NCBI RefSeq assembly: GCF_020873895.1
Contig: NZ_JAHWGT010000029.1
Span: 1 to 64,000, forward strand
Direction of reading: 5' to 3'
Length of the DNA: 64,000 nucleotides
Origin: Streptomyces sp. DH12
GTDB lineage: Bacteria > Actinomycetota > Actinomycetes > Streptomycetales > Streptomycetaceae
The notes beneath the pieces are model-generated. The model had not been told where the DNA came from. It saw only the letters and a list, made by a program, of their open reading frames with translations, and searched no databases. The position numbers were made by a program, and so were the translations under genes. Positions 56,812 through 64,000 of this stretch are shown here, one piece after another (the first letter of the stretch is position 1; every line of letters starts with the position of its first letter).

Positions 56812-58206
56812 GTGCAGCACAGCACGCCGTCTTGTCAGCTTTCGCGCGCCCGCGTGGGCGTTTCGTCCTCAAATTCACTGCTCTCGGGTGACATCCGGTG
56901 CCGCGAAACCGCACTTCGGGTGGCACCGGAACACCAGTGGCTCGCCACCACCACGGGCCGGATCGCCACAGATCCGTACTCGTGGATGCAGGCCGTGCAC
57001 TGGGTCGGTGGCTCCGGGCTGTACATCCCGACCCAGAAGCACGGCCCGAAGTGGGGGCCGACCACGGTCCTCATCGCTCAGGAGATTTCCGCGTTGGGGG
57101 AGTGCCGGCCGAGCGTCGGGTACCTGGCGCGCAAACTCGGCCTGTCAGAGCGGACGGTGAAGTACCACCTGGCGATCCTGCGGGAGTCCGGGCTGCTGGT
57201 GTACCGCAGCAAGGGCACCCGCATCCAGGGCCAGGTCCGTCAGGCTTCCGTGTACGAGCGGGTCGTGCCGGTGGAGTTTGACCACGCTCTGGGCATTCGC
57301 ACGAAGGTACGCGACGACGACGCTCCGGCGTACACGCGGGTGCCGGTGGGGATCGCCGAAGCTGGCCGGAAGGCCGTCGGGAAGCTGGCGAAGAAGGCCG
57401 CTCGCAAGATGAGCCGGACGCGGACATCCCGGACTCGTTCGCGAGACGAACGTTGCACCCCAATGCAGGTTGGTACCTCAGCTCTCTCTACTACCGGTAC
57501 TTCCAGCCTTCCCTCTGAGAGCAAGCTCGCCAGCGGGGAGAGCCAGTCCCCCACCCCGAAGAAGTCCACCCGCGGGCCGAAGAAGGTCAACCGGGTCGGC
57601 CGCCGCTACCAGGTCGCCGGCGAACTCATCTCCTCGGTGCCCTGGCTGGGGCGCGCCTCCCGGGCGCGTGTGGCCTGGATCGTCCGGCACGTAGCTGATG
57701 CCGGATGGACCGCAGTGGAGATCCGGGCCGTCGCCGAAGCCGTTCCCCTGGTCGCTGCCGAGGTCCGCCGCCCGTCGGGGATGCTTGCCCACCGGCTCAA
57801 GGGCGCTCACGAGCTGTTCACCACCGTCGAGCGTCGCCGGACCGCGGTGCTGGCGTGGCAGGAGTCCCGCGCCGCCGAGCGGGCCCGCCACCACGGCTTC
57901 GACGATGTTCAGCAGCAGCCGACCCGGCGGTCGGTGCAGCGGCTCGTCAACGACGCGTGCGTCCAGGTTGCCGTCGGTACGGCCAGCCAAGTCGTCGAGT
58001 ACGCCGCTGGCGATGCCGGCGACCTCGAGGGCCTGGACCCGACCACGGTCCTGCAGATGCGCGCTGCCGCCGAGGCTGACCACGCCCTGATCCACGCCGC
58101 CCTACAGGTCATGGGTGAGCGAGACACCCGCCGCCTGTACACCAACCGGCTCGTCGACCTCGCCCTCAAGACCGCCGCCCAACAGCTCACCCACGCCGCT
58201 TTCTGA
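56812..58206 (+). CDS. Second Rep-type winged-helix protein
   Basis: 464 residues from GTG 56812 (AGAAGGA upstream). Residues about 55-150 hold a winged-helix domain (WGPTTVLIAQEISALGECRP; VGYLARKLGLSERTVKYHLA; ILRESGLLVYRSKGTRIQGQ), the type used by plasmid replication proteins that read as GntR/MarR-like folds. A basic, Ser/Thr-rich linker follows, then a helical C-terminal domain (residues about 265-460). It precedes a DciA-like gene and lies beyond a palindrome-rich region, which supports a replication role. A transcriptional regulator is the main alternative. Confidence 0.65.
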   Translation: MQHSTPSCQLSRARVGVSSSNSLLSGDIRCRETALRVAPEHQWLATTTGRIATDPYSWMQAVHWVGGSGLYIPTQKHGPKWGPTTVLIAQEISALGECRPSVGYLARKLGLSERTVKYHLAILRESGLLVYRSKGTRIQGQVRQASVYERVVPVEFDHALGIRTKVRDDDAPAYTRVPVGIAEAGRKAVGKLAKKAARKMSRTRTSRTRSRDERCTPMQVGTSALSTTGTSSLPSESKLASGESQSPTPKKSTRGPKKVNRVGRRYQVAGELISSVPWLGRASRARVAWIVRHVADAGWTAVEIRAVAEAVPLVAAEVRRPSGMLAHRLKGAHELFTTVERRRTAVLAWQESRAAERARHHGFDDVQQQPTRRSVQRLVNDACVQVAVGTASQVVEYAAGDAGDLEGLDPTTVLQMRAAAEADHALIHAALQVMGERDTRRLYTNRLVDLALKTAAQQLTHAAF

Positions 58207-58218
58207 CAGGAGGAACCC

Positions 58219-59031
58219 ATGCCCGACAGCCAGCAGCACACAGGCGCGGACCTCGCTCGCCAGGCCCTCAACGCCTACAGGTCCAAGGCCGCCAACCTCC
58301 CCGCGGGCCCCGTCCGCAAGCCCCGGCCCCGAGTCCGCGCCACCGATCGAGGCAGCGGCCGAGACCCCGTCGGCTTCGGCACGGTCCTCACCCAGATCGG
58401 CGCCGAACAGGGCTGGACCACCGGACTCGACGGCGGGGGAATCCTCGACCGGTGGGAAGAACTCTGCCCCAGCGCCCTCCTCGGCCACGTGCAGCCCGTC
58501 GCCTTCGACCCCGACAAGGGCCGGCTCGACCTCCGCCCCCTCTCTGACGCGTACGCCGCGCAGCTGCGGCTCCTCGGCGGCCAGCTCGCCAAGCACATCA
58601 ACGACGGCCACGGTCGGCAGTCGGTGCGCACCATCCGCGTCCTGCCGGTCGGCGCCGTCACCTCGGCGGTCGCGTCCCCGAGCGCGCCGAACGCCCCCCG
58701 AGACGCGGCGGACGTTCCGGTTCGAACCCGCGAGAACGCCTCCCCGGGCTACCGGCTGGCACTTGCCGCCGCTCTGGCACACAAGCCCGACCACAGCACC
58801 CTCCTGGACGAGCGGATCCGTGCCGCGGTCGAGGCTTCCGACCGATGGCTCGCCGACCCCGCCAACCGGCAGCCCAAAGACGCCTTCCCCGACGCCGGCG
58901 CCGCGCAGGAGCGGGCAGCCGCAGCAGTCGGCCCGGCACCGGGAAGTCTTGAGGCCAGCATCCAAGCAGCGCTGCGCTACAAGCACTCCCACAACGGCCG
59001 GGAGCCGCAGCGCCTCTTCCAGGCGTCGTGA
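58219..59031 (+). CDS. DciA/DUF721-type protein (candidate replicative helicase loader)
   Basis: 270 residues; ATG 58219 follows AGGAGG. Residues about 70-145 match the DciA/DUF721 pattern: ILDRWEELCPSALLGHVQPV, DKGRLDLRPLSDAYAAQLRL, GGQLAKHINDGHG and SVRTIRVLP. DciA proteins load or operate the replicative helicase DnaB in bacteria that lack DnaC. The N-terminal basic part could bind DNA; the C-terminal half is Ala-rich and unrelated. Placement right after a Rep-type gene strongly suggests a dedicated helicase-recruiting factor for this replicon. Confidence 0.75.
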   Translation: MPDSQQHTGADLARQALNAYRSKAANLPAGPVRKPRPRVRATDRGSGRDPVGFGTVLTQIGAEQGWTTGLDGGGILDRWEELCPSALLGHVQPVAFDPDKGRLDLRPLSDAYAAQLRLLGGQLAKHINDGHGRQSVRTIRVLPVGAVTSAVASPSAPNAPRDAADVPVRTRENASPGYRLALAAALAHKPDHSTLLDERIRAAVEASDRWLADPANRQPKDAFPDAGAAQERAAAAVGPAPGSLEASIQAALRYKHSHNGREPQRLFQAS

Positions 59032-59477
59032 CCGTCCTCACCGACCACGCGCGGATCCTGGTCACCGGCTCACGGACCTGGACCGACTGGGGCCTCCTCG
59101 ACACGGTCCTGATGGACACCTGGCACGACGCCGTCCAAGACGGCTACCCAGGCATCCACCTCACCCACGGGGCCTGCCCGGACGGGGCGGACAGCATGGT
59201 CGGTGCCTGGGCTGTCGAGCACCACGTCCCCCAGGACCCGCACCCGGCCGACTGGACCGCCCCCTGCCCGCTCCACTGCGCACCCGGGCACCGGCGCCGC
59301 CGCCGGGACGGCACCGATTACTGCCCGACTGCCGGGCCCCGCCGCAACCAGCACATGGTCGACCTGCGGCCGCTCCTGGTCATCGCCTTCCATCACGCCA
59401 GGTCGTCCGGCACGGCGGACTGCATGCGCCGCGCTGAGAGCGCTGGAATCCCCGTCCGCCGCATTACGGGCGCCTGA
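59028..59477 (+). CDS. DUF2493/YAcAr-type SLOG-like protein
   Basis: 149 residues from GTG 59028, overlapping the DciA-like stop. It contains ARILVTGSRTWTDWGLLDTV, LTHGACPDGADSMVGAWAVE, HPADW, GPRRNQHMVDL and LLVIAFHHARSSGTADCMRR, the full order of motifs for the YAcAr/DUF2493 branch of the SLOG superfamily. These proteins bind nucleotide-derived ligands and are common in phages and plasmids. Function in this element is unknown. Confidence 0.85.
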   Translation: MTVLTDHARILVTGSRTWTDWGLLDTVLMDTWHDAVQDGYPGIHLTHGACPDGADSMVGAWAVEHHVPQDPHPADWTAPCPLHCAPGHRRRRRDGTDYCPTAGPRRNQHMVDLRPLLVIAFHHARSSGTADCMRRAESAGIPVRRITGA

Positions 59478-59527
59478 CCGGTCGCCTCGCCCTCGCCGTC
59501 CTGGCGGTCAGCGTGACGGGCCCGGCA

Positions 59528-59598
59528 GGTGGTGACCATTGGTCACCACCTTCACGTCAGAATGACCAAAAGGTGGTGACCAATGGTCACCACCTTTT
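59528..59598. repeat. Two 23-bp inverted repeats, candidate parS centromere
   Basis: Both have arms GGTGGTGACC / GGTCACCACC; the centres are ATT (59528-59550) and AAT (59572-59594), so the two are in opposite orientation, 44 bp apart. The second is extended to 14-bp arms by AAAA/TTTT (59568-59598) and could also terminate transcription from both sides. They sit between the SLOG gene and the end of parB, a usual place for plasmid centromere sites. Confidence 0.65.
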
Positions 59599-59619
59599 GG
59601 AGGGGCGGGCGAGCGAGTC

Positions 59620-60540
59620 CTACTCCGCTGCGACGCCCAGGCTCTGCATGAACTCCTCGATGCCCGCCTTCAACGCTTCGGCCTCACGGGTTGCCAGGTG
59701 CGGGTCCTTCTCGGCGAGCTTCCGCAGACGTTCCACTATCCGACTGGCCTCCGAGGGCTGTGCAGCGGCAGCCGGGCGGTTGTCAGGGCCAGGGGCAGCG
59801 GGAGTGACGTCCTTCGGGGCGGCGAACCCGAGGAAGTTCGCCGCCTCCTCGAGGGACTTCTCCGTGACGCTCCCCTGCCTGCTCGCTTCGACCCAGACAG
59901 CCCGCACGGCATCCCGACCGTGCTTGTCCAGTACCGGCACCAGCACGCGCAGGGGCCGTTCCTTCAGCTCCTGCGTCGTCAGGTCCTCCACTGCCTGCGC
60001 CACACCCAGGGAGCGGATGATGTTGTTCGCCTGGTGCTTCTTGAACCCGAACCGCTCAAGGACGAGGTCCCCGAAGGTGTCATGGCCGCTGGTCTTGTGC
60101 AGCTCCTCCTCCTTGATGGCCCGGAGCCGCAAGCCGAGACCGATCAGCCGCTGCTGCTCCGCGCGCTCGTGGTTCGCCCGGGCTGCGTACTGCACGGCCA
60201 GGATGCCGCGGCTGTAGAACTCCAGCCGCTCTCCCGGGTCCACGGACGTCGGCTCGACGAACTCCGGCATCGGCAGGTAGCCGGTGGCCGTCGCCCGCGA
60301 TGCGACAGCACTCTCGACTGCCGGCTGGCTCGCGGTGTCGGCCGGAGCCGGTTGCGGGATGACAGCGACGGGAGCCGGGGACGCAGCGGCCGGCGCAGCG
60401 GCCTGTCCTGCCGCCGCTTCACGCTGGCGCTGCTGCTGCTCCTCTTCCCAAGCACGCAGTTGTTCTTCCCTCACCGAGTCGACGCCGCCTCCGGCGCCTC
60501 CTACGACGGGGATCGGCGGGGGAACCTTCCGTGAGCTCAT
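59620..60540 (-). CDS. parB: ParB-type partition protein
   Basis: 306 residues, starting within the parA stop (ATGA). An N-terminal Ala/Gln/Pro-rich region, including a Glu/Gln-rich helix (LRAWEEEQQQRQREAAAGQA), precedes a helical DNA-binding core (residues about 105-220, with FGDLVLERFGFKKHQANNII and QGSVTEKSLEEAANFLGF). The CTP-binding N-terminal domain of classical ParB is not recognised, so it is of a divergent plasmid type. It should bind the inverted repeats just downstream and stimulate ParA. Confidence 0.75.
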   Translation of the reverse strand: MSSRKVPPPIPVVGGAGGGVDSVREEQLRAWEEEQQQRQREAAAGQAAAPAAASPAPVAVIPQPAPADTASQPAVESAVASRATATGYLPMPEFVEPTSVDPGERLEFYSRGILAVQYAARANHERAEQQRLIGLGLRLRAIKEEELHKTSGHDTFGDLVLERFGFKKHQANNIIRSLGVAQAVEDLTTQELKERPLRVLVPVLDKHGRDAVRAVWVEASRQGSVTEKSLEEAANFLGFAAPKDVTPAAPGPDNRPAAAAQPSEASRIVERLRKLAEKDPHLATREAEALKAGIEEFMQSLGVAAE

Positions 60541-61682
60541 GCCGCCAGCTCCTTCGCCAAGGTCCGCATGATGTGGGCCTGCTCGGAGTCGGGTGCGTAC
60601 TCCAGGAGCGGCACCTGGTAGTCCGACGACTCACGGCCTTCGATGGTGTCCTTCAGTGTCGCCAGGACGCCGGGAGTCGTGAGCTCGTTCCAGCCCTCGT
60701 AGAAGCTGCGGGTCACGACACCCTTTCGAGCGTCGTAGGCGTTGACGACGAACCCGAGCTGGTCGACGACAGCACCGGTCATCCGCATGTGGGCGTTGAT
60801 CTGGTCGCAGAGGAGGCTGTACGCGTCGAAGGAAGCTCGGTCGGACCAGACGGGCATCAGGATGCCGGAGTGGTCGATCAGCTCACCCGGACGGCGCTGG
60901 GCGTAGTTGATCGCGAGGTCCATGGCCAGACCGAGGTTCGGGGGCCCGTCCAGGATGATGACGTCGTAGCTGTCCTCGATGGGCGCCAGGGCCCGGGCGA
61001 GGCAGGTATCGCGGCCGACTTGCAGCGTGGCGAGCTTCACGTCGGTGAGGAAGGCGTCCCGGTGAGCGGGCAGCACGTGCAGCCGACCGCCGAACCGCTC
61101 GTGGGGGAGAGCCACGAGCGACCGGGCCAGGTGCTTTTTCCCTTCACCCAGCATGTGGGTGAGGAGGCTGTCCGCGCCTTCGGGAAGACCGGGGATCTGG
61201 AGCCTGCTGGTGAGGTGGGCCTGGGGGTCGTAGTCGACGAGCAGGACGTTCAAGCCCGCTTCGGCCATGGCCTGGGCAAGGCCGGAGGCAACGAAGGTCT
61301 TGCCGACGCCCCCCTTCTGGTTTCCGACCAGGATCCGCTTCACCGGCTGGGCGACGAGCCGCTGCTTCGGGGAAGGGTGCACCTCGAGCCAGGACGTGAG
61401 GGCCTGGGCCATGCCCTGCACCTTGGTGATGCCGCGACGGTCGCATTCGGTGGTGAACCGCTCCGGGCCGCCGGCGGGGAGGAAGACACCCCACGACTTG
61501 GCGCCGTAGGTCTTCACCTCGTGAGAGGTCGGCGTGTCGTACCACTGGTTCAGGGCCGAGGTGACTGCATCCTGCATGTTCAGCCCGTGCTCCGCCGCGC
61601 GGATCCGTAGATCCCTCCGCAGCTCGGGTGACAGGTTGACGAGCAACTTTTCGCGTGCCTCGTCGATCTTCTGGTCGGTCAT
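60537..61682 (-). CDS. parA: ParA-type partition ATPase with N-terminal RHH-like domain
   Basis: 381 residues from ATG 61682 (a TTG at 61691 would add three residues). The first 50 residues (KLLVNLSPELRRDLRIRAAE, HGLNMQDAVTSALNQW) resemble a ribbon-helix-helix, which could provide autoregulation. The P-loop is LVGNQKGGVGKTF around residues 119-131, followed by LLVDYDPQAHLTSRL (Walker A') and YDVIILDGPPNLG (Walker B). ParA moves ParB-bound plasmids over the nucleoid. Length and motif order are normal for plasmid ParA. Confidence 0.9.
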   Translation of the reverse strand: MTDQKIDEAREKLLVNLSPELRRDLRIRAAEHGLNMQDAVTSALNQWYDTPTSHEVKTYGAKSWGVFLPAGGPERFTTECDRRGITKVQGMAQALTSWLEVHPSPKQRLVAQPVKRILVGNQKGGVGKTFVASGLAQAMAEAGLNVLLVDYDPQAHLTSRLQIPGLPEGADSLLTHMLGEGKKHLARSLVALPHERFGGRLHVLPAHRDAFLTDVKLATLQVGRDTCLARALAPIEDSYDVIILDGPPNLGLAMDLAINYAQRRPGELIDHSGILMPVWSDRASFDAYSLLCDQINAHMRMTGAVVDQLGFVVNAYDARKGVVTRSFYEGWNELTTPGVLATLKDTIEGRESSDYQVPLLEYAPDSEQAHIMRTLAKELAA

Positions 61683-62174
61683 GGCGAGCAAATTACCAGT
61701 CCCGTGTCCGTTCAGGGGCGTCCAGCCTTACGGATATGACCCGATTGCCGCAACGGCTCCGGCGGACGCTGGATCTGACAGTTCATCGGATCAAGGGGCC
61801 AGGGGCGATGCCGCTTACGCAGCGGGGAGGAACGGGCAACATCTACCGGCATGGCGGGACGGCGGTCTACAATCACCGTCATCTGACGGGCGTGCCCGTG
61901 AGGTCTCAGCCCCCGTCGGGCGGGTCGTTGTCGGCTACACCGTCCCCTTCCGCGCGGGGGTTCGTCATGTCCACTGCGGCCGAACTCGGCTGCAAGGGCT
62001 TGCCGGAAGCGTTCAAGCTGTGCCCAAAACTAAGCGTCTACTTACCTATCGGGCGCCGCGTGGTGCACAGTGACACACGCAGGGGGGCTGACTGGCAGCA
62101 GTCCCCTCCGCGGTCCGGCACCCGACCAGGCCGGCCCGTGCCCTTCCCAGCTGCCGGAGGAGCGGAGACGCCCC
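61683..62174. other. 492-bp region upstream of parA
   Basis: Contains the divergent control region for parA (minus) and the small plus-strand gene at 62175. An open plus frame from 61742 (MTRLPQRLRRTLDLTVHRIK) lacks a ribosome binding site and has unusual composition, so I do not call it. A possible -10, TACAAT, lies at about 61869 without a good -35. No long inverted repeat was found. Confidence 0.4.
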
Positions 62175-62498
62175 ATGCTCGCAGAACCGGCGCGAACCCC
62201 CGGGCCCGTCGATGGTGACGGGCGCGTCATCCCCTTTTCGCCCCGCCACCTTCCACCGGCCGACACCCCGGCTGCGGACGAACGGCTCGTCGCGCTGACC
62301 GAGACGGTCGAGGCGATGTTCATCGCCCACGGCATGACCCTGAGCGATCCACGCGTCGCCGATGCCTTCCGCGTCTCTCTCGACGTCGCCCTCCTCATGG
62401 TCGACGGAGCGGCCCACGAACAGGTCATCGGCGGGGAGGCGCACACCCTGCTGCGCGGCGTCATGGAGAACGTCCGGCTGACACCGATCCGCCTCTGA
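62175..62498 (+). CDS. Hypothetical plasmid protein, 107 aa
   Basis: ATG 62175 follows GGAGGAG. A Pro-rich N-terminal 35 residues lead to a compact helical region (DERLVALTETVEAMFIAHGM; DAFRVSLDVALLMVDGAAHE). No known family, no membrane segment. The composition matches small proteins linked to Streptomyces plasmid maintenance regions. Confidence 0.6.
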   Translation: MLAEPARTPGPVDGDGRVIPFSPRHLPPADTPAADERLVALTETVEAMFIAHGMTLSDPRVADAFRVSLDVALLMVDGAAHEQVIGGEAHTLLRGVMENVRLTPIRL

Positions 62499-62704
62499 AC
62501 GCATATGCCAAGGGACTTACCGGACACAGGGGGATGACTCACCTTCGGTCTTCACACAATCCGTTCAACTTCAGCCACTCCTATGTCACGATGAGGCGTC
62601 CGGAATGACCCGGAGTAACACTCTCCGGCCGCCGGCGCGCGCCCCGGCTCCCCCGTGTCCCGCTCCGCGCCATCGGCGGCCGCACGGCGAACGGGGAAAC
62701 GCTG

Positions 62705-63250
62705 ATGAGCACCGGAGACGACTCCACCGCAGCACGCCAGCTGCGCCTGCTGCAGAACGAGTACGTCCAGCCCGGCCGCCAGGGGGCCCCCACGCCGCGG
62801 CCCCGCCAGGCCGACTCGAGCCCCCCCTGTCGCCTCGGGATCGTGGAGCTCATACAAGCCAGTTTCCGTGAGGTGCGAGACACGGTGCGCGCCGACGTGC
62901 CGGACGCCGCGCCGCCGCCGGACCGCGCTGACGGTGTCTACGCATGGGCCATCGATCAGACTGCGCACCTGAAGCCGGAACGGCAGCTCGCGCACGCGGC
63001 GATGGTCTACCGCCAGTCCCTCGAGCACGCCATCGCGATGCGGGACTTCGCCGTGATCCGCCAGCACCCCTGCCCGGCATGCGGAACCTGGGGGCTGTTC
63101 TGGGAGCCGGCCTCGCGCCAGGTGGTGTGCGTCAACCACTACTGCACCGATGACCAGGGCAAGTCCCGGTCGTGGCCGCTGCGGTACCTGGCGCACCGGC
63201 ACGTCGCCGCGGAAGCCGCTCGAAAAAACCGGAACGTGAGCGCAACCTGA
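62705..63250 (+). CDS. Zinc-binding hypothetical protein, 181 aa
   Basis: ATG 62705. Residues about 120-150 have PCPACGTWGLFWEPASRQVV followed by CVNHYC, a zinc-ribbon pattern. The N-terminal half is helical and charged (LIQASFREVRDTVRADVPDA; DQTAHLKPERQLAHAAMVYR). No established family; similar layouts occur in Streptomyces plasmid and phage proteins that may bind nucleic acid. It is preceded by about 200 bp without genes. Confidence 0.65.
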   Translation: MSTGDDSTAARQLRLLQNEYVQPGRQGAPTPRPRQADSSPPCRLGIVELIQASFREVRDTVRADVPDAAPPPDRADGVYAWAIDQTAHLKPERQLAHAAMVYRQSLEHAIAMRDFAVIRQHPCPACGTWGLFWEPASRQVVCVNHYCTDDQGKSRSWPLRYLAHRHVAAEAARKNRNVSAT

Positions 63251-63393
63251 CAGGTAGTTGAGGTGTCTACTAGATACCGAAGCAGCACCCTGCCGTTCAC
63301 CACCACTCTGCGGGGCCTCTGAGGTCCCGCGCACACCCGCTATATCGGCCGCCGGAGCTGCGAACTGTGGCCGTCGATCACCGGGAGGCCGCC

Positions 63394-63621
63394 GTGTCCG
63401 TCGAGTTCGTCGCTCCGTACTCCGTGGCGAGCGACTACGTCACCTACAAGGAAGCCGTCGACCTGCTGGCTGAGACCCCTCACCCGGTCTCGGAGAGCAC
63501 CGTGCGGCGCTGGGTCCGCCTCGAGGGCCTGCCGGTCGAGCGCGTCGAGCGCGTCGACTACGTCGCCTTCAGTGACCTGCTGGTCGTCCACGCCGAGAAG
63601 GTCGCCGGCCGCGACCTGTAG
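63394..63621 (+). CDS. Helix-turn-helix protein (MerR/excisionase-like)
   Basis: 75 residues from GTG 63394, with GGGAGG 5-6 nt upstream; GTG 63367 would add nine residues but has no ribosome binding site. The sequence DYVTYKEAVDLLAETPHPVS and ESTVRRWVRLEGLPVERVER is a helix-turn-helix with a wing of the excisionase/MerR kind. It could serve as a directionality factor for the tyrosine recombinase or as a small repressor. A clean terminator follows 16 bp after its stop. Confidence 0.7.
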   Translation: MSVEFVAPYSVASDYVTYKEAVDLLAETPHPVSESTVRRWVRLEGLPVERVERVDYVAFSDLLVVHAEKVAGRDL

Positions 63622-63637
63622 CCACCACCACCCACCG

Positions 63638-63664
63638 GCCCCCGCCTGACGAGGCGGGGGCTTT
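63638..63664 (+). terminator. Intrinsic terminator
   Basis: Perfect arms GCCCCCGCC and GGCGGGGGC with loop TGACGA, followed by TTTCG. It directly follows the helix-turn-helix gene (stop 63621). Confidence 0.75.
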
Positions 63665-63688
63665 CGCGTTCCCCCACCTCATAACCTC

Positions 63689-63718
63689 TTGCGCACGCAC
63701 GAAGATATAGCTTATGGT
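63689..63718 (+). promoter_or_regulatory. Promoter related to that at 49490
   Basis: -35 TTGCGC (63689-63694), 18-bp spacer, -10 TATGGT (63713-63718). The sequence around the -35, CTCTTGCGCACGCACGAAG, closely resembles the palindromic operator at 49488-49503, so both promoters may be controlled by one regulator. It drives the gene starting at 63781. Confidence 0.55.
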
Positions 63719-63780
63719 GGTGGAGCCGACAACGACCCGCCCACCAGGGCGAGATCGACCCCATCACCACGAGGTCCGCC

Positions 63781-64000
63781 ATGACCATCACCGTGATCCC
63801 GCACGCCCGCACCCAGACCCCCACCGCCGACTACGCCACCCTCACCCTCGCCCAGCAGGACCTCTTCGACATGGCGATGACCCGCGCCGACAACACCGTC
63901 AGCGCCGCCGAGTACAACGCGATGATGCAGATCGCCGCCCACGCCGCCGGGTTCGACATCGCCCCCGACGGCGAGATCGCCCGCTGCGCCTGCCCCCACT
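63781..64000 (+). CDS. Partial hypothetical protein, runs off the right edge
   Basis: ATG 63781 follows CGAGG and the frame is open to the window end (73 complete codons). The visible part includes TADYATLTLAQQDLFDMAMT and SAAEYNAMMQIAAHAAGFDI, a helical pattern, and ends in CACPH, perhaps the start of a metal-binding motif. No family is recognised. Expression from the shared-type promoter at 63689 is expected. Confidence 0.55.
   Translation, partial: MTITVIPHARTQTPTADYATLTLAQQDLFDMAMTRADNTVSAAEYNAMMQIAAHAAGFDIAPDGEIARCACPH

Noticed and set aside
59568-59598. Calling the second inverted repeat only a terminator
   Set aside because: An almost identical repeat without the T-run lies 44 bp away, so a protein-binding role is more likely; a double role stays possible.
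61655-62218. 187-codon plus frame upstream of the 62175 gene
   Set aside because: No supported start, overlaps the real gene in another frame, and the product looks random.
1-64000. CRISPR array or insertion sequence
   Set aside because: No regularly spaced direct repeats with unique spacers and no transposase with paired terminal repeats were seen; the repeats present are short palindromes or in-gene repeats.

Overview
The window comes from a high-GC actinomycete, almost certainly Streptomyces. Third codon positions are strongly G/C, GTG starts and ATGA/GTGA start-stop overlaps are frequent, and the gene families fit (XRE-TPR regulator, WhiB-like protein, DUF6011- and DUF721-type proteins). 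It combines a complete-looking long-tailed phage virion and lysis module with plasmid functions: two replication-type winged-helix proteins, ParA/ParB with candidate centromere sites, and a Streptomyces-type conjugation translocase. The best single description is a phage-plasmid, the same kind of element as the Streptomyces linear phage-plasmid pZL12. Neither end of the element is visible; genes run off both edges.

Layout. 1-4.5 kb, mainly minus strand: a small basic gene cut by the edge, a Rep-like protein whose coding sequence carries 24-bp-spaced palindromes, a small gene with a leader peptide, an XRE-TPR regulator with a perfect 12-bp inverted repeat upstream, and a GIY-YIG plus helix-turn-helix pair. 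4.7-14.3 kb, plus strand: a plasmid/transfer operon of small proteins, two transfer-associated membrane proteins and an FtsK/TraB-type translocase ending in a gamma domain. The genes before the translocase carry about 25 copies of a GTGACG/CGTCAC motif, and a long imperfect inverted repeat lies between them. 14.3-15.3 kb: HIT protein and a nucleoside deoxyribosyltransferase-like protein. 15.5-16.3 kb, minus: a lipoprotein.

16.4-44.3 kb, plus strand: terminase small and large subunits, portal, scaffold, decoration protein, major capsid protein, minor capsid and connector genes, tail tube, tail chaperones joined by a -1 frameshift, tape measure, distal tail and minor tail proteins, a papain-like protease, an amidase-LysM endolysin, holin-like membrane proteins, a collagen-like membrane protein and an SGNH-hydrolase collagen-like fibre. 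A 27-residue membrane peptide gene with its own ribosome binding site and terminator lies antisense between terminase and portal.

44.3-55.9 kb is bounded by a pair of similar AT-rich 36-bp sequences in inverted orientation. It holds a four-module helix-turn-helix protein, two tandem tyrosine-recombinase-like genes, a WYL-type regulator, a Rad52-like annealing protein, a large cytosine-5 DNA methyltransferase, a ParB-like protein and a WhiB-like protein. 55.9-64 kb: a palindrome-rich intergenic region, a second Rep-type protein, a DciA/DUF721-type candidate helicase loader, a SLOG-type protein, candidate parS sites, parB and parA (minus), then small accessory genes.

Taken together, the element appears able to replicate and segregate as a plasmid, to move by TraB-type double-stranded DNA transfer, and to be packaged in siphovirus particles. 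Which state prevails is probably decided by the XRE-TPR, WYL, multi-helix-turn-helix and WhiB-like regulators. That last point is inference from context.
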